Positions 41,718-50,142 of a stretch of 64,000 bases of DNA are shown here, piece by piece (position 1 is the first letter of the stretch; the number at the start of each line of letters is the position of its first letter). Origin of the DNA: Sphingopyxis sp. OAS728 (GTDB lineage: Bacteria > Pseudomonadota > Alphaproteobacteria > Sphingomonadales > Sphingomonadaceae); assembly GCF_014873485.1 (NCBI RefSeq), contig NZ_JADBDT010000001.1, forward strand, positions 930,001-994,000. The letters run 5' to 3'. The notes below the pieces were generated by a model that saw only the letters and a list, made by a program, of their open reading frames with translations, had not been told where the DNA came from and did not search any database. Position numbers and translations under genes: made by a program.

Positions 41718-41731
41718 TGATAACGTTCCCA
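41718..41731. promoter_or_regulatory. LacI-family-like operator candidate upstream of the GH5 gene
   Basis: TGATAACGTTCCCA has the AACGTT centre and outer TG/CA symmetry common to LacI-type operators. It lies 25 bp before the GH5 start, which suits repression by a sugar-responsive regulator. No LacI gene is in the window. Confidence 0.3.
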
Positions 41732-41755
41732 TAAATCAAAAATGGGGATGAGGTC

Positions 41756-43477
41756 ATGAAATTCCGCACCGCCGCACTCGCGCTTACCGCGCTGCTTTCC
41801 TCGACTGCGGCGCACGCCGAGGGCTTTCTGAAGGTTGAGGGGACCCAGATCGTCGACGGATCGGGCAAGTCGGTGATCCTGCGCGGCATGGGCCTCGGCG
41901 GCTGGATGCTGCAGGAAGGCTATATGCTGAAGCTCGGCGAGGTCGGGCAGCAGCACAAGATCCGCGCCAAGCTTGTCGAACTGGTCGGCGAGGAGCGCAC
42001 CGCGACCTTCTATCGCGCCTGGCTCGACAATCACACGACCGAGGCGGACATCGCCGCGATGGCGAAATGGGGCTTCAACTCGGTGCGCCTGCCGATCCAT
42101 TTCGACCAGCTGACCCTGCCGACCGACAAGGAACCGAAGCCCGGCCAGGACACATGGCATGAGGAGGGCTTCCAGCGCATCGACCGCCTGCTCGAATGGA
42201 GCAAGGCGAACCGCATCTACCTGATCCTCGACCTGCACGCCGCGCCCGGCGGCCAAGGCAACGACCTTGCCATCTCCGATCGAGATCCAGCCAAACCTTC
42301 GCTGTGGCAGAGCGAAGAGAACCAGCGGAAAACCGTCGCGCTGTGGACCAAACTTGCGGCCCGCTACAAGGATGAGTCGTGGATCGGCGGCTATGACCTG
42401 ATCAACGAGCCGAACTGGAGCTTCGCGACCCCCGGCAAGGGCAATGGCTGCGACGAGACCGAGAATAAGGCGGTCTGGAGCCTGCAGCAGCGGATCTCCG
42501 CCGCGATCCGCAAGGTCGACAAAAAGCATATCGTGATCATCGAGGGCAATTGCTGGGGCAATAATTACAAAGGCCTGCCGCCCGTGTGGGACGCCAATAT
42601 GGTGCTGAGTTTCCATAAATATTGGAACCGCAACGACGAAGCGAGCATCGCCGAAATCACGGCAACGCGCAGACGCACCAATCGCCCGATCTGGCTCGGC
42701 GAGTCAGGCGAGAACAGCAATGTCTGGTTCCGGGATGCAATCGCGCTGGTCGAGGGTGAAGGCATCGGCTGGAATTTCTGGCCGCTCAAGAAAATCGGCT
42801 TCAACCAGCCGCTCGAAATCGATCCCGGCGAAGGCTGGATGAAAATTGTCGCATGGGCGACCGGCAAGGGGCCGAAGCCCGACGCCGACGCGGCCTTTGC
42901 GGCGATGATGACTTTCGCCGAAAACAGCCGGTTCGAGAAGAATATCGTGCACCGCGACGTCATCGACGCGATGCTGCGCCAACCGCACGATGCAAGCTAC
43001 AGGCCCTTTGTCGCGCGCCGCATCGGCGGAGGTCCGCTTACCATCCGTGCCGTCGACTATGACCTCGGCGCGGCTGGCGTCGCCTATCAAGACAGCGTCG
43101 ACGCCGATTATCATGTGGCGACCGGCGGCGATTGGGCGGTGTGGAACAACGGCCGCACGTACCGCAACGACGGCGTCGATATCGCGCGCGGCGCGGACGG
43201 CGCCCCCTATGTTAGCGATTTCGTCACCGGCGAATGGATGCGCTACAGCGCCGAGGTTGCAAAGGCCGGCCGCTGGACCGTCGCCGCGCGCGTGCGCTCG
43301 GCAAAGGGCGGGCGCATCGGCATCGACGAGAGCGGCATCGCCGTTCCCGCAGGCGCCGCATGGCAGGTCGTCAAGCTCGCCGATGTCGACCTGCCCGCCG
43401 GTCCCGGCGCCGCCACGCTGCGCGCGATCGATTGCAGCGACTGCGAGATCGCCGAGTTGGTCTTCACGCCGCGCTAG
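41756..43477 (+). CDS. Glycoside hydrolase family 5 (cellulase/glucanase) with C-terminal carbohydrate-binding domain
   Basis: A 573-residue secreted enzyme: signal peptide MKFRTAALALTALLSSTAAH. The GH5 barrel runs to about 385, with proton donor E218 (LINEPNW) and nucleophile E316 (WLGESGEN); RGMGLGGWMLQEGY, NSVRLPIHFDQL and LDLHAAPGG mark the substrate cleft. Residues 395-573 form a CBM6/35-like beta-sandwich (YDLGAAGVAYQDSVDADYHV...GEWMRYSAEV...RIGID). It probably cleaves beta-1,4- or beta-1,3-glucans or mixed-linkage glucans outside the cytoplasm. The ATG follows GGGGATGAGG. Monocistronic; a LacI-like dyad overlaps the promoter. Confidence 0.9.
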   Translation: MKFRTAALALTALLSSTAAHAEGFLKVEGTQIVDGSGKSVILRGMGLGGWMLQEGYMLKLGEVGQQHKIRAKLVELVGEERTATFYRAWLDNHTTEADIAAMAKWGFNSVRLPIHFDQLTLPTDKEPKPGQDTWHEEGFQRIDRLLEWSKANRIYLILDLHAAPGGQGNDLAISDRDPAKPSLWQSEENQRKTVALWTKLAARYKDESWIGGYDLINEPNWSFATPGKGNGCDETENKAVWSLQQRISAAIRKVDKKHIVIIEGNCWGNNYKGLPPVWDANMVLSFHKYWNRNDEASIAEITATRRRTNRPIWLGESGENSNVWFRDAIALVEGEGIGWNFWPLKKIGFNQPLEIDPGEGWMKIVAWATGKGPKPDADAAFAAMMTFAENSRFEKNIVHRDVIDAMLRQPHDASYRPFVARRIGGGPLTIRAVDYDLGAAGVAYQDSVDADYHVATGGDWAVWNNGRTYRNDGVDIARGADGAPYVSDFVTGEWMRYSAEVAKAGRWTVAARVRSAKGGRIGIDESGIAVPAGAAWQVVKLADVDLPAGPGAATLRAIDCSDCEIAELVFTPR

Positions 43478-43548
43478 CCGGAACCCGATCGCCTCCCCGC
43501 GCGTCCTGTCTGCACAAGCGGACGGGGCCTGTTTGGAGGACGAAATCC

Positions 43549-44061
43549 ATGTCCATGCTTGCCGTTTTCATCGGACGCCTGTTTATCGCGCTGATTTTCA
43601 TCGTTTCGGGGATCAACAAGCTGATCCACGTGTCCGACACCAGCGCGATGATTAGCGCCGCGAACCTCCCGGGCGGCCTCGCCATTCCGGTCGGGCTGTT
43701 CGAACTGATCGCGGGCATCTGCATCGCGCTCGGCATCGCCGTTCGCCTCATATCGATACTGCTCGCGATCTTCGTCCTCGCCACCATCCTCTTCTTCCAC
43801 CGCGAATTCACCGATCCGGTGCAAGCTATGGCGGCGATGAAGAATCTGGCGATTGCCGGGGGGCTGCTCTGCCTGTTCGGCTACGGCCATACGCGCTGGA
43901 GCTACGACGCGCTGCGCGCCAAGCGGCGCGACGAGCTCGCAGCACACCGGGCGCAAGAACATGCAACCGATGCCGAACTCCGCGCCGCACGCGCCGAAGG
44001 AAGAGCCGAAGCCGTCGGGGCGCCGGTCGTCGTCAAGAAACGCCCCTTCTGGCGCCGCTAG
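43549..44061 (+). CDS. DoxX family membrane protein
   Basis: A 170-residue protein; the ATG at 43549 follows GGAGGACGAAATCC. Four membrane segments (about residues 4-22, 43-62, 67-86, 99-115) and the DoxX onset FIGRLFIALIFIVSGINKLI. The C-terminal 50 residues are a charged Ala/Arg/Glu-rich cytoplasmic tail (HRAQEHATDAELRAARAEGR), an extension absent from minimal DoxX. DoxX proteins belong to quinone-linked or thiol-redox membrane complexes; the specific role here is unknown. Monocistronic. Confidence 0.85.
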   Translation: MSMLAVFIGRLFIALIFIVSGINKLIHVSDTSAMISAANLPGGLAIPVGLFELIAGICIALGIAVRLISILLAIFVLATILFFHREFTDPVQAMAAMKNLAIAGGLLCLFGYGHTRWSYDALRAKRRDELAAHRAQEHATDAELRAARAEGRAEAVGAPVVVKKRPFWRR

Positions 44062-44103
44062 ACCTTCGCGCTTGGCAAGCTCCGCCGCCTGCGCTAGCCT
44101 CCA

Positions 44104-44121
44104 CTTAACGTTTACGTAAAG
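44104..44121. promoter_or_regulatory. LiuR-like palindromic operator (site 1)
   Basis: CTTAACGT-TT-ACGTAAAG, an 8-bp-arm dyad with one mismatch, immediately before the ribosome binding site of the saccharopine-dehydrogenase-like gene. It matches the known alphaproteobacterial consensus of LiuR (MerR family, branched-chain amino acid and acyl-CoA degradation), TTTACGTNNACGTAAA. A perfect version lies at 59547-59564. Confidence 0.6.
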
Positions 44122-44132
44122 GGAGGATAGCC

Positions 44133-45302
44133 ATGGCTGCGGCCCGCGAATTCGACATCATCGTCTATGGCGCGACCGGCTTTACCGGGCGGCTCGTCGC
44201 CGAATATCTTGCCGAGCATTACGCCGGGCGCAAAGACGCGCCGAAATGGGCAATGGCGGGGCGCAGCGCCGACAAGCTCGCCGAGGTCCGCGACCTGATC
44301 GGTGCGCCCAAAGACACCCCGCTGATCGTCGCCGACGCCAGCGATCCTGCCGGCCTCGACGCAATGGCGGCAAGCACGAAGGTCGTGCTGACCACCGTCG
44401 GTCCGTACCAGCTTTACGGCAACGAACTTGTCGCGGCATGCGTGAAGGCGGGGACCGCCTATGCGGATCTCTGCGGCGAACCCGGCTGGATGCGCGACAT
44501 GATCGACGCGCACGAAGACGCCGCCAAGGCATCGGGCGCGCGCATCACCTTCAGCTGCGGTTTCGATAGCATCCCCTTCGACCTCGGCGTTCATTTCCTG
44601 CAGGCCGAAGCGATCAAACGCCACGGCAAACCTGCGCCGCGCGTCAAGGGCCGCGTCCGCAAGATGGCGGGCGCAGCTTCGGGCGGTACGATCGCGAGCC
44701 TCACCGAAACGCTGAAGGCCATGGCAAAAAAGCCGTCGCTCGCGCTGCTCCTCAAATCGAGTTTCGCATTGACCCCGGGCTTCGAGGGGCCCTCGCAGCC
44801 GACCGGCCTCGTTCCCGAATATGACGCCGCGACAGGCACCTGGACCGCGCCCTTCGTGATGGCGCCGATCAACACCAAGAATGTCCATCGCACCAATTTC
44901 CTGCTCGGCCATCCGTGGGGCGCGGATCTGGTCTATGACGAGATGGTGATGACGACGATCGGTGACGCCGGAAAGGCCATGGCCGAAGCGATGGCGAAGG
45001 CGAATCCCTTTGACCCCAGCATCAAGCCCGGCGAAGGCCCGAGCAAGGAAGAGCGCGATAACGGTTTTTACGATGTGCTCTTCATCGGCGAATATCCGGA
45101 CGGCACCACCGTGCGCGCCAGCGTTCAGGGCGACCGCGACCCCGGCTATGGATCGACGTCGAAGATGCTCGCCGAAACGGGCATCGCGCTGCTCGCGAAT
45201 AAGGGCGAAGGTGGCGTGTGGACGCCGGGCGCGCTCCTCGGCGATGCATTGATCGACCGGCTCACCGAACATGCCGGACTGACGTTCCAGATCGAGGATT
45301 AA
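44133..45302 (+). CDS. Saccharopine dehydrogenase family protein (trans-acting enoyl reductase type)
   Basis: A 389-residue oxidoreductase. The N-terminal Rossmann domain has IIVYGATGFTGRLVAEYL and MAGRSADKLAEV. VVLTTVGPYQLYGNELVAAC and CGEPGWMRDMIDAHEDAAKA are strong family motifs, and FSCGFDSIPFDLGVHFLQAE follows. Relatives include mycobacterial trans-acting enoyl reductases and uncharacterised reductases of lipid metabolism; the lysine-pathway function of true saccharopine dehydrogenase is not implied. The GGGAGGA ribosome binding site is next to the LiuR-like operator, suggesting acyl-CoA-linked control. It is 7 bp upstream of the thioesterase gene, a likely operon. Confidence 0.8.
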   Translation: MAAAREFDIIVYGATGFTGRLVAEYLAEHYAGRKDAPKWAMAGRSADKLAEVRDLIGAPKDTPLIVADASDPAGLDAMAASTKVVLTTVGPYQLYGNELVAACVKAGTAYADLCGEPGWMRDMIDAHEDAAKASGARITFSCGFDSIPFDLGVHFLQAEAIKRHGKPAPRVKGRVRKMAGAASGGTIASLTETLKAMAKKPSLALLLKSSFALTPGFEGPSQPTGLVPEYDAATGTWTAPFVMAPINTKNVHRTNFLLGHPWGADLVYDEMVMTTIGDAGKAMAEAMAKANPFDPSIKPGEGPSKEERDNGFYDVLFIGEYPDGTTVRASVQGDRDPGYGSTSKMLAETGIALLANKGEGGVWTPGALLGDALIDRLTEHAGLTFQIED

Positions 45303-45309
45303 CCCAGAC

Positions 45310-46110
45310 ATGACGACCTCTCCCAGCGCGCTCGACGCGCTGCTCTCGACGCTGCGTACCGAAGAGGGCGTGGCGAAGGCGCATATCGACGAAGGATGGA
45401 TGCAGGGCCGCACCGCTTATGGTGGGATCAGCTCGGCTGTCGCGCTCGCGGGGACGATGGCACTCCATCCGACCGAGACGCCGCTGCGCTATGCCCAGAT
45501 CAGCTTCGTCGGCCCGGTGGGCGGCGATTGCACGGTCGAGACGCGCGTGCTGCGCCAGTCGAAATCCTCGCTGTTCATCGACGCCGGCGTGTCGAGCGAC
45601 CAGGGGTTTGGCACCGCTGCGGTCTTCGCCTTCTCGGGCGACCGCAAGAGCCATCTCGACCACAATCGCATCGATATGCCGAATACGCCCGATCCCGCGA
45701 CGCTGGCGCCGGTGCCCGAACATAAGGCGCGTCCTTCCTTCACGCGCCATTTCGATATGCGTCCGGTCAATGGTCCGCGTTTCGAATGGAAAAGCGACGT
45801 CGGCGAATATCTGACCTGGGTCCGCTTCGTCGAGGAGCCAGCCTGTCATCCTGCGGTCGCGCTGCTCGCGATGGGCGACGCCCTGCCTCCGGCCGCAATG
45901 GCTCTGTTCCGTGAATTCGGCCCGATCAGCTCGATGAACTGGACCGTCAATATGCTCACCGGCACGCCGGCGACCGACGACGGCTGGTGGCTCTTGTCGG
46001 CCAAGACCGGCTATGCGCGGCATGGCCTGTCGGTCCAGGACATGATGCTGTGGAACCGCGCTGGCGAACCGATCCTGAGCGGCAGTCAGGCGATCGCGAT
46101 CTACGCGTGA
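45310..46110 (+). CDS. TesB-like acyl-CoA thioesterase (hotdog fold)
   Basis: A 266-residue protein with two hotdog repeats. The N-terminal one: GWMQGRTAYGGISSAVALAG and YAQISFVGPVGGDCTVETRV. The C-terminal one: ACHPAVALLAMGDALPPAAM and SSMNWTVNMLT...WWLLSAKTGYARHGLSVQDM. TesB/4HBT-3 family enzymes hydrolyse acyl-CoA. It begins 7 bp after the oxidoreductase, so it shares the LiuR-like operator. Probably the pair acts on the same acyl substrate; this is inferred. Confidence 0.85.
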   Translation: MTTSPSALDALLSTLRTEEGVAKAHIDEGWMQGRTAYGGISSAVALAGTMALHPTETPLRYAQISFVGPVGGDCTVETRVLRQSKSSLFIDAGVSSDQGFGTAAVFAFSGDRKSHLDHNRIDMPNTPDPATLAPVPEHKARPSFTRHFDMRPVNGPRFEWKSDVGEYLTWVRFVEEPACHPAVALLAMGDALPPAAMALFREFGPISSMNWTVNMLTGTPATDDGWWLLSAKTGYARHGLSVQDMMLWNRAGEPILSGSQAIAIYA

Positions 46111-46297
46111 CATCGACCTGAATCGCCATTCGCCGGCCTGGATATTCGGCTGGCAATTTCCTTTCTTTCATCGTCTCGGTGGATCCTGGACCAAGTCCGG
46201 GACGACGAACGTCCGGTTGCAACCGCCGGCGGCCAGCTTTCGGGAAGCGGCCTAGCGATCATTTTGAACGCTTCGCCCAGCGTGGAGCCGATGCAAC

Positions 46298-46322
46298 GGA
46301 ACGATCGATGCAAACGGCCGTT
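46298..46322 (+). promoter_or_regulatory. EcfG-type (general stress response) promoter of the entericidin gene
   Basis: GGAAC (46298-46302), 16 bp, then CGTT (46319-46322) exactly fits the alphaproteobacterial EcfG consensus GGAAC-N16/17-CGTT. It lies about 58 bp before the start codon. Confidence 0.7.
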
Positions 46323-46379
46323 GCCAGAATATCGAAACCCAAATGGAGGGTGGTTCGCCCTCGCCGTTGGAGAGAGAGA

Positions 46380-46514
46380 ATGAAAAATCTTCTGAAAATT
46401 TTCGCTATTGGCAGTTCGATATTGCTTCTGTCTGCTTGCAATACGGTCGAAGGTGCCGGGAAAGACGTTGAATCGGCTGCTGACTGTGCCGATGGCGTTA
46501 AGGGCAACTGCTAG
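46380..46514 (+). CDS. Entericidin A/B family lipoprotein
   Basis: A 44-residue lipoprotein: MKNLLKIFAIGSSILLLSAC with lipobox LSAC, then NTVEGAGKDVESAADCADGV. The pattern C-N-T-V-x-G-x-G-x-D-V is the entericidin signature. In E. coli ecnA/ecnB form an envelope-located antidote/toxin pair induced in stationary phase; in alphaproteobacteria single copies are common. The ATG at 46380 follows GGAGAGAGAGA. The EcfG-type promoter upstream indicates general stress control. Confidence 0.9.
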   Translation: MKNLLKIFAIGSSILLLSACNTVEGAGKDVESAADCADGVKGNC

Positions 46515-46666
46515 GCTGCGGCGCCCCGCTTCAAAAAATAGCTTCATCGTTCTTGGGAAAGCGGGATCCGGGGCTGGTTCGGTCAACGAACGCTCTGCGG
46601 CCCGCTTTCGCGAGGATGAAGAAAATGGGGATTGCGTCTCCCTACCCGGTGCGGGCTACGTTGGCC

Positions 46667-48022
46667 CTAAGATATGACCGGCAACGTAATCACCGCGTCG
46701 AGCCCGCCGCCTGCACGATTGTTCAGCGCCAGCGTCCCGCCCTCGCCTTCGGCGATATCGCGCGCGATCGATAGCCCCAGCCCCGCCCCGCCGGTCGCGC
46801 GATTGCGCGATTGCTCGCCGCGCGCGAAGGGCTCGATCAGCGTCTTGATCTGCTCGTCGGTCAGGCCGGGGCCATCGTCCGACACGATGATCCGGGCGTG
46901 CCCCTCGCGCAGCATGACCGACAGCCGCGCCCGCAGACCATAAGCGACCGCATTGTCGGCGAGATTACGCAGCGCCCTCTTGAGCAGCATCGGTCGCGCC
47001 AGCACCGTGGCGCCGGCAATATCGCCGACCTCGACATCCTGCCCGCGCTCCTGATAATCGGCCGCAAGCTCGCCGATCAGTTCGTGCAGCGGAATGCGCT
47101 CCTGCGCCTCGGTCCCTGCGCCCGATCGCGCGAGCGCCAATATGTCGCTCAGCATCGCGGTCATTTCCTCGATGCTGGCGATCATCTTGTCGCGCAGCCT
47201 GTCGTCGTCGATCTGCTCGACCCGCACGCGCAGGCTGGCGAGCGGGGTGCGAAGATCATGCCCGACCGCGCCGAGCATCCGGTCCTTGTCCGACAGCATC
47301 GTCGCGATGCGGCTGCGATAGGCGTTGAAGGCGCCGATCAACTCGCGCACGTCGGACGGCCCCTCCTCCTCGAGCGGCTCGGCATCGCGGAGCGCCGGAT
47401 TGGCACGCGCCGCGCGCGTCAGGTCGCGCAGCGGCCGCGCGGCGCGCCACGCGATCAGCATGATCGGGACGAGCAGCAACAGGTAGAGCGACAGCGTCTG
47501 CCAGACGAGGAAGCCCTGAAGCCGGTTTCCGCCTGCCGCAATTCGCGTTCGCACCGCGAAATAGCGCCCATCGACCTTGGCGACGACAATGACGGCACGG
47601 TCGGGGAATGCAGGCCGGCGCAGCCGTTGCCGTTCGCGCGGCGGGACCGCCCACGCATCGACCATGGTCGCAGGGATATTGGTTTCGCCCAGCAAACCTT
47701 CGACATAGGCAGCAAGGTCGGGCACCCGGACGGCGCCGACGGGCATTGGGGGGCGCTGATCCGAAATCACCAGCTTTTCCGCCCGCTCGCGGGCTTCGTG
47801 CCGCTCGCGTTCGTTGCGCGGCGGCCCGAAGTCGCCGCGGCGGTCGCGCTCGATCGCATCGATGATCCGCGCGACCGCCATGCCGCCACCATGCGCGAGG
47901 GTCTGCTGCCGCATCCCGCGCGACAGCAGCACGAAATTGATCGCCTGCGCGACGAACAGCATCACCGCGACGGCAAAGACGAGCTGCCCGATCAGGCTTT
48001 TGGGCCACAGGCGCAGTTTCAC
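46667..48022 (-). CDS. Sensor histidine kinase, EnvZ-like
   Basis: A 451-residue kinase; the GTG at 48020-48022 overlaps the stop of the response regulator gene (GTGA). The first membrane helix (about residues 8-28, IGQLVFAVAVMLFVAQAIN) precedes a periplasmic domain to about 155; a second helix (SLYLLLLVPIMLIAW) leads to HAMP. H-box GAVGHDLRTPLASLRVRVEQ holds the phosphorylated His. The HATPase has N-box LKRALRNLADNAVAYG, G1 DDGPGL and G2 GGAGLGLSIARDIAE. It autophosphorylates and signals to the adjacent regulator; the stimulus is unknown, perhaps envelope or metal stress. Confidence 0.9.
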   Translation of the reverse strand: MKLRLWPKSLIGQLVFAVAVMLFVAQAINFVLLSRGMRQQTLAHGGGMAVARIIDAIERDRRGDFGPPRNERERHEARERAEKLVISDQRPPMPVGAVRVPDLAAYVEGLLGETNIPATMVDAWAVPPRERQRLRRPAFPDRAVIVVAKVDGRYFAVRTRIAAGGNRLQGFLVWQTLSLYLLLLVPIMLIAWRAARPLRDLTRAARANPALRDAEPLEEEGPSDVRELIGAFNAYRSRIATMLSDKDRMLGAVGHDLRTPLASLRVRVEQIDDDRLRDKMIASIEEMTAMLSDILALARSGAGTEAQERIPLHELIGELAADYQERGQDVEVGDIAGATVLARPMLLKRALRNLADNAVAYGLRARLSVMLREGHARIIVSDDGPGLTDEQIKTLIEPFARGEQSRNRATGGAGLGLSIARDIAEGEGGTLALNNRAGGGLDAVITLPVIS

Positions 48023-48753
48023 GCCGCCGGCCCCATCCGCTTCACTTCGCACGCGAGCGTATAGCCCCCGCCCCACACAGTCTTGACCAGCTGCGGGTGC
48101 GCGGCGTCGACCTCGATCTTCTTGCGCAACCGGCTGACCAGATTGTCGATCGCGCGATCGAAGATATCGGCCTCGCGCCCGCGAACCATGTCGAGCAGCC
48201 GGTCGCGGCTCATCACTTGCCGCGGATGGCGGACCAGCGCGTGCAGCAGATGATATTCGCCCGACGACAGCGCGACCTCATTGCCCTCGCCATCGACGAG
48301 CACACGCTCGACCTCACGCAATACCCAGTCGCCGAATGCATAATAAGTCCCGCCCGGATCGAGCGCGCGGCCGCCCTGCTGCGTCCGGCGCAGCACGGTG
48401 CGAATGCGCGCGACCAGTTCGCGCGGGTTGAAGGGTTTGACGACATAATCGTCGGCGCCGATTTCCAGTCCGATGATCCGTTCGGTGTCCTCGGCGCGCG
48501 CGGTCAGCAGGATGACCGGGATGCTGCTCGTCTCGCGCAAATGGCGTGTCAGCGACAGGCCGTCCTCGCCGGGCATCATGATGTCGCTGACGACGAGGTC
48601 GACGCCCTGCGCGCGCAGCACCGAGCGCGCCTCGGCGGCGCTCGCGACGTCGGTGACGGCAAAGCCCTGCCCGGTCAGATACTCGCCGAGCGGTTCGCGG
48701 ATCGACGGTTCGTCGTCGATCAGCAGGATGCGGGGCGTGTCGCTATCGGTCAT
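48019..48753 (-). CDS. OmpR-family response regulator
   Basis: A 244-residue regulator; the ATG at 48751-48753 is chosen over an upstream ATG, which adds a non-homologous extension. Receiver: LLIDDEPSIREPLGEYLTGQ, phosphoacceptor in VVSDIMMPGEDGLSL, VILLTARAEDTERIIGLEIG and KPFNPRELVARI. The C-terminal winged helix contains LSSGEYHLLHALVRHPRQVM and DRAIDNLVSRLRKKIE. It is the first gene of the pair with the kinase. The TGTCGC-N4-TGTCGC repeats near the EF-hand and rcnB-like genes are good candidate sites for it, by proximity and by the OmpR-type geometry. Confidence 0.95.
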   Translation of the reverse strand: MTDSDTPRILLIDDEPSIREPLGEYLTGQGFAVTDVASAAEARSVLRAQGVDLVVSDIMMPGEDGLSLTRHLRETSSIPVILLTARAEDTERIIGLEIGADDYVVKPFNPRELVARIRTVLRRTQQGGRALDPGGTYYAFGDWVLREVERVLVDGEGNEVALSSGEYHLLHALVRHPRQVMSRDRLLDMVRGREADIFDRAIDNLVSRLRKKIEVDAAHPQLVKTVWGGGYTLACEVKRMGPAA

Positions 48754-48893
48754 CGGGTTTCCATGGAAAAATGCTAGTTCGCCCACCGGCCACGGGGGCC
48801 GATGGGCGATAGCTGGCAGGGACCGGCGACAAAGGCAATGCCGGGAGGGGGGAGGAAGGCCCTACGCTTTGCGCCCGGCCCCTGCCAAATGGC

Positions 48894-49496
48894 TTATTCG
48901 CTTGCGGGAGCGGCCGGAGCCGCACCGCGCTTGGCGCGCCATGCGCCGCGCTGCGCCTGGCGTTCGTCGGCGGTCACCTGGCCATCCTTGTTCGCGTCGG
49001 CGGCATCGAAGCGCGCGAGTGCCGCGGTCTGGAATTCCGCCTGGCTGATCGCCTTGTCGCCGTCGGTGTCGGCCTTGCCCATCATACGGCCGCCCATGCC
49101 ATGGTGGCCGCCGCGCTTGCCGTGATGGCCACCGCGCATGCCGTCGCGCTTGCCTTCGCCGGCTTCAGCACGCTTTTCGCCGCGCTTGGCGGCGCGGTCG
49201 GCACCATGCTTGTCCCATTCGGCCTTGCTGATGCTGCCGTTGCCGTCGGCGTCGAGGCTGGCGAAGATTTTCGCCTGACGTTCCGCGTGCTGCGCACTGC
49301 GGTCGGCGACGTCGAGCTTGCCGTCCTTGTTCGCATCCATCCGGGCGAACATCTGTGCGGCACTCGCCTGCGCTTCGGCGCGGGTCAGCACGCCATTGCC
49401 GTCAGCGTCACCCTTGGCCGCACCACCGGGGGCAGCAAGAACGGGCACGGCAAGAAGCGCGGCGCCCAGTGTCAAAAGAGAGATTTTCTTGTTCAC
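48894..49496 (-). CDS. EF-hand domain-containing exported protein
   Basis: A 200-residue protein, GTG start at 49494-49496; signal peptide MNKKISLLTLGAALLAVPVLA. Five calcium loops in order: DADGNGVLTRAE, DANKDGKLDVAD, DADGNGSISKAE, DTDGDKAISQAE and DANKDGQVTADE. A His/Gly/Met-rich insert (GGHHGKRGGHHGMGGRMMG, about 121-139) could bind transition metals as well. Expected in the periplasm as a calcium or metal buffer or sensor. The direct repeat at 49597-49612 precedes it and the two-component operon is downstream on the same strand. Confidence 0.85.
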   Translation of the reverse strand: MNKKISLLTLGAALLAVPVLAAPGGAAKGDADGNGVLTRAEAQASAAQMFARMDANKDGKLDVADRSAQHAERQAKIFASLDADGNGSISKAEWDKHGADRAAKRGEKRAEAGEGKRDGMRGGHHGKRGGHHGMGGRMMGKADTDGDKAISQAEFQTAALARFDAADANKDGQVTADERQAQRGAWRAKRGAAPAAPASE

Positions 49497-49596
49497 GTAA
49501 CGAACTCCTTCAAGGGCGTTCCGGACAGGAGCCGGATCCCGATGAAGCCGTTCTAGGCGTCGTTCGTCTCAGCACATTGCCGGATCGACGGAGAAT

Positions 49597-49612
49597 TGTC
49601 GCAAAATGTCGC
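49597..49612. promoter_or_regulatory. Direct-repeat operator candidate upstream of the EF-hand gene
   Basis: TGTCGC-AAAA-TGTCGC, 101 bp before the EF-hand start. Identical hexamers and spacing occur 114 bp before the rcnB-like gene. OmpR-family regulators bind such repeats. Confidence 0.55.
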
Positions 49613-49712
49613 AGAAGCGCCGCGCCGTTCATGATGGTGAAAGCGCGGCGCCTGCCTTGCGGACCGCAACGACCGCACGCACCAATCGATGCGCGCGGCC
49701 GGATGCCGGCGA

Positions 49713-49943
49713 TCAATCCGGGCTGACAGGCGAATCCTTGTCGTCATCGGCAATCAGGACGATGGCGGTGATGCCGGCCAACAGGCCGATCAGCCCGATG
49801 ATCCAGCTCGAATTGCCTCCCAAGTCGCTTTGGCCCTCGGTCACCGACAGCGCGCGTACGCCGTCCGCCGCGGAGGCGGCGACCGGCGCCGCAACCATCG
49901 AGAGCATCGCCAAAGATATGGCCGCTTTTTTGAGCATGGTCAT
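49713..49943 (-). CDS. Small exported membrane protein, hypothetical
   Basis: A 76-residue protein; the ATG at 49941-49943 follows GGAGAATGAA, better than ATGs upstream. N-terminal signal MTMLKKAAISLAMLSMVAAP (cleavage near ASAAD), a short Gly/Ser region, then a membrane helix (about 48-65, WIIGLIGLLAGITAIVLIA) and the acidic tail DDDKDSPVSPD. This two-part layout is common in small sphingomonad envelope proteins of unknown role. It is divergent from the DUF885 gene by 200 bp. Confidence 0.65.
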   Translation of the reverse strand: MTMLKKAAISLAMLSMVAAPVAASAADGVRALSVTEGQSDLGGNSSWIIGLIGLLAGITAIVLIADDDKDSPVSPD

Positions 49944-50142
49944 TTCATTCTCCATCCGCTGGAACATTCCGTGCGAATTCCATCAACGAGGATCGTCCCC
50001 CAAATGATCCGCATCGCGGGGGCATTGGTCGCGGAAGCCGGACGGGTCGGCCCGGAATCGAATTTTCCGGCGCGACGCCAGCATGTTGCGGCGGCCGTGC
50101 CCCAACCCTAGGTTCGCCGCACAACGGAGGAGAGAGAATCGC

